From: Stenotrophomonas sp. Iso1
Lineage (GTDB): Bacteria > Pseudomonadota > Gammaproteobacteria > Xanthomonadales > Xanthomonadaceae
Direction: 5' to 3'
Assembly (NCBI RefSeq): GCF_027497995.1
Contig: NZ_JAODBT010000002.1
Location: 186,001 to 250,000, forward strand
DNA: 64,000 nucleotides
In this document: piece after piece, positions 35,729-42,459 of the stretch
How positions within the stretch are numbered: position 1 is the first letter of the stretch
Layout of the letters: every line of letters begins with the position of its first letter
Position numbers and translations under genes: made by a program
Notes under the pieces: generated by a model
The model's input: the letters and a program-made list of their open reading frames with translations, nothing else
The model's database searches: none
Told to the model about the DNA's origin: nothing

Positions 35729-36049
35729 TCAGCAGCGGTCTTTGGGCGCAGCGGCATCGCAGGGCGCGCCACCGCAACAGTTGTGCGTGAGGTAAGCCAA
35801 CAACGCATTCATGGCCGGGTAGTTGGCGCGGTAGCAGACGTTGCGCCCGATGCTCTCGCTCTGCACCAGACCGGCATGCACCAGCTCTTTCAGATGGAAG
35901 GACAGCGTGGCATTGGGCACTGACAACGCCTCGGCGATATCGCCGGCCATGCGCCCGTCCGGGCCGGCCTCTACCAAGAGGCGGAAAGCCGCCAGCCGGG
36001 TGGCATGGCCGAGTGCGTTCAGGGCGGAGATTGCGTGGTTTGTTTCCAT
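35729..36049 (-). CDS. arsR: ArsR/SmtB family arsenic-responsive repressor
   Basis: A 106-residue winged-helix repressor: RLAAFRLLVE, then GDIAEALSVPNATLSFHLKE (recognition helix) and the wing LVQSESIGRNVCYRAN. The C-terminus has a Cys cluster, Cys91, Cys92 and Cys97 (HNCCGGAPC), plus Cys106. This matches the C-terminal As(III) site of the Acidithiobacillus ferrooxidans ArsR type rather than the helix-based site of the R773 type. It heads the minus-strand operon, 17 bp from arsH, and likely represses both directions. The mRNA is predicted to be leaderless (see the regulatory entry). Confidence 0.96.
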   Translation of the reverse strand: METNHAISALNALGHATRLAAFRLLVEAGPDGRMAGDIAEALSVPNATLSFHLKELVHAGLVQSESIGRNVCYRANYPAMNALLAYLTHNCCGGAPCDAAAPKDRC

Positions 36050-36084
36050 TCTTCTAGAATAGTCGAATGAATATGACAGAACAA
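36031..36084. promoter_or_regulatory. Overlapping divergent arsR/arsH promoters
   Basis: The plus strand has TTGCGT (36031-36036), an 18-bp spacer and TAGAAT (36055-36060); +1 is predicted at 36066-36068, on the arsH ATG (36067). The minus strand has TTGTTC (36084-36079), a 17-bp spacer and TATTCT (36061-36056); +1 is predicted at about 36049, the arsR ATG. Neither gene has a Shine-Dalgarno. The palindrome TTCTAGAA (36052-36059) lies in the overlap and is the likely ArsR operator. Confidence 0.6.
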
Positions 36085-36813
36085 CCCACCCTCATCGATC
36101 TCCCTGCGGTTGATCCCAACCTGCTGCCAGCACCCTGCGTCGAGCGGCTGAGCTCCGGCACGGCCACCCATCCACCACGCATCCTGTTGCTGTACGGTTC
36201 ACTGCGGCCAGAGTCCTACAGCCGCAAGCTGGCACTGGAGGCCGAGCGCATCCTGCGCCAGCTGGGCGCTGATACGCGCGTGTTTGATCCGCATGAGCTG
36301 CCAATGCTGGACAGCTGTGGCAAGGAGCATCCCAAGGTGCAGCAGTTGCGAGAATGGTCACAGTGGTCCGAAGGGCAGGTGTGGGTGTCACCCGAGCGGC
36401 ATGGCACGGTGACCGGCGTCCTCAAGAATCAGATTGACTGGTTGCCACTGGAAGAAGGCAGCGTTCGCCCCACGCAGGGCCGCACATTGGCGGTGATGCA
36501 GGTCAGCGGTGGCTCGCAGTCGTTCAATGTGGTCAACGCACTGCGCGTGTTGGGCCGTTGGATGCGCATGGTCACCATCCCCAATCAATCGTCGGTGCCG
36601 AAGGCGTGGCAGGAGTTTGATGGCAACGGTCGCATGCGCCCATCGCCTTACTACGACCGCGTGGTGGACGTGATGGAAGAGCTGGTGAAGTTCACGCTGA
36701 TGGTGCGCGGGCGCAGCGACTACCTGGTTGATCGCTACAGCGAACGCAAAGGGGCGGCCGAAGCGGCTGCCTTGGCGCGTGCTGCGGGGGTGATCGAAAC
36801 GGTCGAGAGGTGA
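36067..36813 (+). CDS. arsH: ArsH, NADPH-dependent FMN organoarsenical oxidase
   Basis: A 248-residue flavodoxin-fold flavoprotein. The FMN-binding loop is in [41 protein letters not shown] and [20 protein letters not shown] are ArsH hallmarks. It oxidises trivalent organoarsenicals to less toxic pentavalent forms, using NADPH. It is divergent from arsR with only 17 bp between; the predicted transcript starts at its ATG. A strong terminator follows 24 bases later. Confidence 0.96.
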   Translation: MNMTEQPTLIDLPAVDPNLLPAPCVERLSSGTATHPPRILLLYGSLRPESYSRKLALEAERILRQLGADTRVFDPHELPMLDSCGKEHPKVQQLREWSQWSEGQVWVSPERHGTVTGVLKNQIDWLPLEEGSVRPTQGRTLAVMQVSGGSQSFNVVNALRVLGRWMRMVTIPNQSSVPKAWQEFDGNGRMRPSPYYDRVVDVMEELVKFTLMVRGRSDYLVDRYSERKGAAEAAALARAAGVIETVER

Positions 36814-36837
36814 CGGATCGGCCTGGCCGGTGATGTG

Positions 36838-36862
36838 AAAAGCCCGGCTCTGCCGGGCTTTT
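36838..36862 (+). terminator. Rho-independent terminator of arsH
   Basis: AAAAGCCCGGC pairs with GCCGGGCTTTT around TCT, 24 bases after the stop. Confidence 0.88.
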
Positions 36863-37126
36863 ATGTGGCAAACACGATGGTTTTACGACAGCGGGTACGG
36901 AACGCGGGCCGCTCCGCGCAGGTTCGCCAGCGATGCCTTGCCAGAGCAGCGTTTGGGGAAAGAGGATATGCGTCGCGTGCCAGAGGCTCCCTTTGAGGGG
37001 GCGCCCGCTCATGCATCTGATTGACCTCATGTAAGAATGTTCCCCGGTTCGTTCACCACAAGGGTGTATCGCAGCCTCGCCGTGCGGTCACAACCTGATG
37101 AGAAGCCTCTTTTCGATGTATCGATC

Positions 37127-38164
37127 ATGCTGAGCCAACACTTCCTGTTCTTCTTCGCCATGCTCGGCGCCTTCAGTGGTGTCAGTGCGGCAACGTTTCT
37201 GTGGTGGCAAGCCAAGGGCAAACCCACACAGCGTTGGCTGTCGTTGCTGATCTTGGCCGTGGGGGTGCGGACCGGAAAATCCGTGGCCTTCTATTTCTGG
37301 TCGGATATCCCAAGAGTCGTTCTGCAGATCGGCCTGACCGCTTGCTTCATGATCGGGCCGTGCCTGTTCTTCCTGGTGCGCTCAAGCCAGAGCGATACCG
37401 CAGGGCTGGGGCGAGCAGACCGCTGGCATATCGCCGGCGTGCTGCTTCTGGTAGTCGCCGTGAACGTATTCCTGCCTTATGCCGACAACATCGAGCTGTG
37501 GCGCGATGTCATAACGCCGGGTATCAATTACGCGTGGCTGGCTTACCTATTGCTTGCCACCGTCCAGGTGTATCTCCATCGCACCCGGCTTCCGGGTGCT
37601 GCATCCAGCCGGTTGGTGCTGGCGGCATTGGTGAGCATCTGGATCATCTGGGTCGCGTATTACACCGCTGGCTACACCTCTTACATCGTGGGTGCGCTGT
37701 CCTTCACTTTCATTCTGGCTTCGAGCGTCGTGATTTATCTGCGCCTGCGTTCTGGTCAGGCGCCGATTGAGCCCTACCAGGATCGTCGGATTCCCGAATC
37801 AGAGGCGGCTGTGCAGCTGCAGGCATTGGCCGCGTTGATGGCGCAGGAACGGTTGCATCTGGACCCCGGACTGACCCTGCCTCGGCTTGCTCGCCGGCTG
37901 GGTATGCCCCAGACCCGGCTGTCGCAGTTGCTCAACGACAATAACCAGACCTCGTTCAAGCAGTACCTGGCGCAACTGCGCGTGGTCGAGGCAAAAGTGC
38001 TGCTGCGACAGTCGCCCACCAAGCCTCTCGAAGCAGTGGCCGAAGAGGCGGGCTTCCAATCGATGTCGACCTTCCACAGCGCCTTCAAAAAGTGGGAAGG
38101 GGTCACGCCTGCAGCGTTCCGAGCGGGTGGAATCGACTCCGGAAATCGATTTCAGCACTCCTGA
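37127..38164 (+). CDS. AraC-type regulator with membrane N-terminus
   Basis: A 345-residue protein. Residues about 1-220 contain seven or so hydrophobic helices (QHFLFFFAMLGAFSGVSAAT and later ones), and residues about 240-345 an AraC DNA-binding domain (LTLPRLARRLGMPQTRLSQL; PLEAVAEEAGFQSMSTFHSAF, ending KKWEGVTPAAFR). Membrane-embedded AraC regulators are thought to sense signals at the membrane. The ATG at 37127 begins at the first helix; an ATG at 37037 is an in-frame alternative. It lies 70 bases before a DJ-1/PfpI gene on the same strand. Confidence 0.85.
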   Translation: MLSQHFLFFFAMLGAFSGVSAATFLWWQAKGKPTQRWLSLLILAVGVRTGKSVAFYFWSDIPRVVLQIGLTACFMIGPCLFFLVRSSQSDTAGLGRADRWHIAGVLLLVVAVNVFLPYADNIELWRDVITPGINYAWLAYLLLATVQVYLHRTRLPGAASSRLVLAALVSIWIIWVAYYTAGYTSYIVGALSFTFILASSVVIYLRLRSGQAPIEPYQDRRIPESEAAVQLQALAALMAQERLHLDPGLTLPRLARRLGMPQTRLSQLLNDNNQTSFKQYLAQLRVVEAKVLLRQSPTKPLEAVAEEAGFQSMSTFHSAFKKWEGVTPAAFRAGGIDSGNRFQHS

Positions 38165-38234
38165 AATATAACGCAACACATTGATCTGAAAGGGATGCCA
38201 TAGGGTTGCTGCTCCGACCAACGAGCTGGCCCCG

Positions 38235-39146
38235 ATGCATACATTCCGCTTCATCAGACTCCCTCTTCTGCTCCTGCTGTCTGCCTGGTTGGGCGGTATT
38301 TCCGACGTCCATGCGGGTAACGCCGCCGCTGGGGATGTCGCTGCCAGCCGCACACTCACCCGTGTTCCTGCAGCGCCGGCCGGTGCTGTCCAGTCTGTCG
38401 CCAAGGCCGTCATCCAGCCCGCCGACCACGGCAGCCAAGGGCGCATCCTGTTCATCCTTGCCAGTAGCCGTGTCCATGGGACATCGCTTTTGCCGGCCAG
38501 CATCAGCTTCGGCGAAGTCGTGCATGCGTGGGATACGTTCCAGGCAGCGGGCTATGCGGTGGACTTTGTTTCGCCCGACGGCGGGGGCGTACCGATCCTC
38601 GACGAATATGTCAGCGAGGATGTGGCGTCCCGTGTGGAAGACGAGAACCTCATGAGCGGACTGAGGAACACGGCCAAACCCGAGCAAGTCGACCCTGGCC
38701 GATACCGCGCCGTGTACTACGTCGGGGGGAGCAATGCCATTTATGGCGTGCCGGAGCATCCCGTCCTCCAGAACATCGCCATGCAGGTTTACGAGCGCAA
38801 TGGCGGCGTGATCTCGGCCGTTTGTCATGGCACGGCTGGAATCGTGAACCTCAAGCTCTCCGGTGGACCAAACCTGGTGGCGGGCAAGCGCATCACTGGC
38901 TTTCCCGAAGAACACGAAAGGCAGGACGCGGCCTATTTCAAGGAATTTCCCTTCCTGATCCGGAAAACGGTCGAAGCCCGTGGGGGCGTGTTCCATGCGC
39001 TGGACAGTGAAGCGCCCTATATCGAAATCGATGGTCGTGTGGTCACCGGCCAGAACTATGCGTCCGCAAAGCCGGTCGCTGAGGCCGTCGTCGATGTTCT
39101 TCGCACGTTATCCAGCCAGCAGCCGGGCAGCAGCGCTGAAGGTTGA
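38235..39146 (+). CDS. Exported DJ-1/PfpI family (type 1 GATase-like) protein
   Basis: A 303-residue protein with an N-terminal signal peptide (residues about 1-27, ending DVHA). The DJ-1/PfpI core spans about 70-295: Glu94 in SFGEVVHAWD (the conserved partner Glu), the nucleophile Cys197-His198 in ISAVCHGTAG, and the VVTGQNYASAKPVAEAV end. Hsp31/YajL-type relatives act as chaperones or glyoxalases; class I GATase-like hydrolysis is also possible. Exported members are uncommon and function is not assigned. The ribosome site is weak. Confidence 0.85.
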   Translation: MHTFRFIRLPLLLLLSAWLGGISDVHAGNAAAGDVAASRTLTRVPAAPAGAVQSVAKAVIQPADHGSQGRILFILASSRVHGTSLLPASISFGEVVHAWDTFQAAGYAVDFVSPDGGGVPILDEYVSEDVASRVEDENLMSGLRNTAKPEQVDPGRYRAVYYVGGSNAIYGVPEHPVLQNIAMQVYERNGGVISAVCHGTAGIVNLKLSGGPNLVAGKRITGFPEEHERQDAAYFKEFPFLIRKTVEARGGVFHALDSEAPYIEIDGRVVTGQNYASAKPVAEAVVDVLRTLSSQQPGSSAEG

Positions 39147-39215
39147 GTTGTAGAAAACCGCCCATGCCGGGCGATGCAGGGCCACATTCGTACTTCAACC
39201 ATTTCAGGAAAAGCC

Positions 39216-39665
39216 ATGAAAATTTCGATTCGATCAACGATTCTTGCGGGCGTACTTCTGCTTCTTTCCACGCCGGCTATCGCCCAGAACAGCGAGCGTG
39301 AAGCGGTGGATCAGGTCATGCAGAAGATGATGCGGGCGTTTGAAGCGGGCGACCCCAATCTGATCTTTGAGGTGCTCAGACGGGACGGCGTGGTGGTGGG
39401 CTACTCGGCCCCCAGAGGCAGCATGGTCACGCAGACCGGGGAAGAGTGGGGGAGTGGATTCCCGGGTAAACCCGCAGACGACGAAGCGTTGCGTAAACGC
39501 AGCTACGAAATCGTGGATGTGACCCCGAACGCGGCGGTCGTCAAAGTACTGCTGGACTATCCCATGTGGGATGGGGTGGACTACCTGGCGTTGTCGAAGA
39601 TCGACGGGAAATGGATGATCGTGAGCAAGTCGTGGAGCGGTCAACGCAAGCCGTCAGCGCCGTAA
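39216..39665 (+). CDS. Exported NTF2-like (SnoaL/lumazine-binding-type) protein
   Basis: A 149-residue protein with a signal peptide (about residues 1-23, MKISIRSTILAGVLLLLSTP then AIAQ). The mature part is a single NTF2-like cone: helices REAVDQVMQKMMRAFEAGDP, then strands RDGVVVGYS, AVVKVLLDYPMW, YLALSKIDGKWMIVSKSW. Such domains can be enzymes or ligand-binding modules; no catalytic set is clear. AGGAAA is just upstream of the ATG. It lies 70 bases after the PfpI gene and may be cotranscribed. Confidence 0.78.
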   Translation: MKISIRSTILAGVLLLLSTPAIAQNSEREAVDQVMQKMMRAFEAGDPNLIFEVLRRDGVVVGYSAPRGSMVTQTGEEWGSGFPGKPADDEALRKRSYEIVDVTPNAAVVKVLLDYPMWDGVDYLALSKIDGKWMIVSKSWSGQRKPSAP

Positions 39666-39693
39666 TACGCCAGATGAGGCCTGGGTTTTGTGT

Positions 39694-39735
39694 GAAACAA
39701 CGTGCCTGAAGGACACTGTGAGGGCACGTTGTTTC
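39694..39735. repeat. 13-bp perfect inverted repeat after the NTF2-like gene
   Basis: GAAACAACGTGCC and GGCACGTTGTTTC are separated by 16 bases, 29 bases after the stop at 39665. No T-run follows. The rest of the 300-base gap to the M13 gene has a possible -10 (TAGGCT at 39904) but no other supported feature. Confidence 0.7.
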
Positions 39736-39966
39736 CGCGAAATTTGGGGGTGCAAAACAAGGGTCGGCGTCGGGATTTAGCCCGGGGCCGGTGGCCGGGG
39801 ACCACCGCTGCACCGAACTCCTGGCTGCTCGCGCCCGCCGGCCGCACCTCGTATCGCCGGGCAACGTGACCTTCGGCTGTTTCTCCCAGCCCCGTGAATC
39901 CACTAGGCTCGCAGGTTGCGCTGCGTCATCCATGCGCAGCCTTTCCCTGCCTGGTCGGAGATGTAC

Positions 39967-42060
39967 ATGTCGTTTTCCAAACTCGTTCCGTTGACCCTGA
40001 CGGTCGCTATCGCTGCCTCGCTGGCCGCCTGCGGCAAGACCGAAGCGCCCGCCGCGCCGGCTGAACCCGCCAAGGCGGCATTCGATCAGTCGCAGATCAA
40101 GACGCAGCTGATCTCGCTCAATACCGCTGATCTGGACCCGTCCATCCAGGCTTGTGCGGACCTCAATGGCTTCGTCAACAGCAAGTGGCTCAAGGCCAAC
40201 CCGGTGCCGGGCGACCAGACCACCTGGGGCAGCTTCGAGATCCTGCGTGAACGTTCTTTGGAAGTGCAGCACGCACTGGTACAGCAGGCCGCTGCTGCCA
40301 AGGCTGACGCCGGCTCGGTGGAAGCGAAGATCGGCGATATCTGGAAGACCGGTTCGGACGAGGCCACCATCGAGGCCGCCGGCATCACGCCGCTGCAGCC
40401 GGAGCTGGACAAGATTGCCGCACTGAATGACACCGCAGCCATCGGCAACTACCTGCGCGATAGCTACGCGCAGGGCAACGGCTTCCTGTTCTCGCTCTAC
40501 GCCAGCCCGGATTTCAAGGATTCGTCCAACGTCATCGCCTACGTCGGTCAAGGCGGTCTGGGTTTGCCGGAAAAGGGTTACTACTTCGACGAATCGCAGG
40601 CCAAGATCCGCGATGCCTACGTGGCGTATATCGAACAGCTGCTGACCCTGTCCGGCGTGGATGCCGCGCAGGCAAAGGAGCAGGCCAAGGCGGTGATGGA
40701 TTTCGAAACCCGCCTGGCCAAGGCATCGCTGTCGCGCATCGAACTGCGTGATCCGGCCAAGCGTTACAACCCGGTCAGCGCCGCCGATGCCGACAAGCAG
40801 ACGCCGAACTTCAATTGGACCGCGTTGTTCGACACCCTGAAGGTGCCGGCCAAGGACAAGTTCTCGCTGGCACAGCCGGGCTTCTTCGATGAACTGGACA
40901 AGATGCTGGCCGACGTGCCTGCCGCAACGTGGCAGGCTTATCTGCGTTTCCACACCCTGGACAACGCCGCGCCGTACCTGAGCAAGAACATCGAGCAGGC
41001 CAACTTCGATTTCTTCAACAAGACACTGCGCGGCCAGCAGGAAATGCAGCCGCGCTGGAAGCGCGTGCTGGATTCGGTCAACGGCTCAATGGGCGAAGCA
41101 CTGGGCCAGCTGTACGTGGATGCGGTGTTCCCGGCCGAATCCAAGGTGGCGATGGAGCACCTGGTGCAGAACCTGTCGGTGGCACTGAAGGCACGCCTGG
41201 AATCGTTGCCGTGGATGGGCGCCGATACCAAGAAGAAAGCGCTGGAAAAGTGGGCCAGTTTCACGCCGAAGATTGGCTACCCGGACAAGTGGCGTGACTG
41301 GTCGGGCTTGACCACCAATGGCGACAGCTACCTGAGCAACATGCAGGCGACGCGTGCGTTCAACTACCGCTACATGCTGGACAAGATCGGCAAGCCGGTG
41401 GACAAGAGCGAGTGGGGCATGACGCCGCAGACGGTGAATGCGTACTACAACGCCACCAAAAATGAGATCGTGTTCCCGGCCGCCATCCTGCAGCCGCCGT
41501 TCTTCGACGCCAAGGCCGATCCGGCGCTCAATTACGGTGGTATCGGTGCGGTGATCGGTCACGAGATGATGCACGGCTACGACGATTCGGGCAGCCAGTT
41601 CGCTGCCAACGGCAACTTCGACAACTGGTGGACGGATGCCGATCGCACCGCGTTCAACAGCCGCACCGACCAGTTGGTCGCGCAGTTCGATGGTTATGAA
41701 TCGCTGCCGGGTGTGAACGTGAAGGGCAAGCTGACCCTGGGCGAGAACATCGGTGACCTGGGCGGTTTGACCGTGGCTTACGACGCGCTGCAGATGGCGT
41801 TGAAGGAAGACGAGAAGGTCAACGTGCCGGTGGACGGTTATACGCAGGACCAGCGCTTCTTCATGAATTGGGCCACCGTGTGGCGCCGCAACTTCACCGA
41901 AGGTGAGCTGCGCGTGCGCTTGAACACCGACCCGCACGCACCGGCAAACTTCCGCGCCAACGGCACGCCGTCGAACATGCCGGCATATGCCGCTGCATTC
42001 CAGTGCAAGGCTGGCGATGCAATGGTGCGCGCTGACGACAAGCGTGTCGTGATCTGGTGA
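39967..42060 (+). CDS. M13 family (neprilysin-like) metallopeptidase lipoprotein
   Basis: A 697-residue zinc peptidase. The lipobox LAAC follows a short signal (MSFSKLVPLTLTVAIAASLA then AC), so it is a lipoprotein on the periplasmic side of a membrane. The zinc site is His532-Glu533-xx-His536 (VIGHEMMHGYDDSG) with the third ligand Glu593 and Asp597 in GENIGDLGG; NAYYNATKNEIVFPAAI is the substrate-binding NAYY-type motif. The family cleaves short peptides. The start at 39967 has GGAG six bases upstream (the ATG at 39961 is too close). A strong terminator follows. Confidence 0.96.
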   Translation: MSFSKLVPLTLTVAIAASLAACGKTEAPAAPAEPAKAAFDQSQIKTQLISLNTADLDPSIQACADLNGFVNSKWLKANPVPGDQTTWGSFEILRERSLEVQHALVQQAAAAKADAGSVEAKIGDIWKTGSDEATIEAAGITPLQPELDKIAALNDTAAIGNYLRDSYAQGNGFLFSLYASPDFKDSSNVIAYVGQGGLGLPEKGYYFDESQAKIRDAYVAYIEQLLTLSGVDAAQAKEQAKAVMDFETRLAKASLSRIELRDPAKRYNPVSAADADKQTPNFNWTALFDTLKVPAKDKFSLAQPGFFDELDKMLADVPAATWQAYLRFHTLDNAAPYLSKNIEQANFDFFNKTLRGQQEMQPRWKRVLDSVNGSMGEALGQLYVDAVFPAESKVAMEHLVQNLSVALKARLESLPWMGADTKKKALEKWASFTPKIGYPDKWRDWSGLTTNGDSYLSNMQATRAFNYRYMLDKIGKPVDKSEWGMTPQTVNAYYNATKNEIVFPAAILQPPFFDAKADPALNYGGIGAVIGHEMMHGYDDSGSQFAANGNFDNWWTDADRTAFNSRTDQLVAQFDGYESLPGVNVKGKLTLGENIGDLGGLTVAYDALQMALKEDEKVNVPVDGYTQDQRFFMNWATVWRRNFTEGELRVRLNTDPHAPANFRANGTPSNMPAYAAAFQCKAGDAMVRADDKRVVIW

Positions 42061-42091
42061 TTGCGGCGGTTGTTGTTTGCTGAAATATGGA

Positions 42092-42123
42092 GAAGGCCCG
42101 GCAATGCCGGGCCTTCTTTTTTG
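42092..42123 (+). terminator. Rho-independent terminator of the M13 peptidase gene
   Basis: GAAGGCCCGGC pairs with GCCGGGCCTTC around AAT, followed by a T-run, about 32 bases after the stop. Confidence 0.92.
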
Positions 42124-42341
42124 GGCCGTCCTGGACGACATATTCGCAGTGCGGCGTGATGGCGATGGACAGCGGCATCACCGGTTATAGCCCCTGCAAG
42201 GGCACTGAAAAGGATGGTGCCCGATACGACCGTATGTCCCAGCCATGCGCCTACGAGATGGACTGAGCAGAAAGGGGCGGGCCATGTCTGCGTGCTATAC
42301 GAGCTTGTTTGTGTGTGTCATCGCAGGTTTTTGGGATGGCC

Positions 42342-42359
42342 AATTCATTTATTTGAATT
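42342..42359. promoter_or_regulatory. Operator-like inverted repeat upstream of vgrG
   Basis: AATTCA and TGAATT flank TTTATT in an AT-rich patch that contrasts with the GC-rich surroundings. It lies 100 bases upstream of the vgrG start. It could bind a regulator; none is identified. The rest of the gap between 42123 and 42460 has no supported gene. Confidence 0.4.
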
Positions 42360-42459
42360 CGACATGAAATTGGAGGTTTTTGCTTTCTGATAGATTCCGG
42401 TGGCGGAAACCGACACATACCCGCGTATTGAGAGGGTTGTCACAACTTCTGGGGACAGC

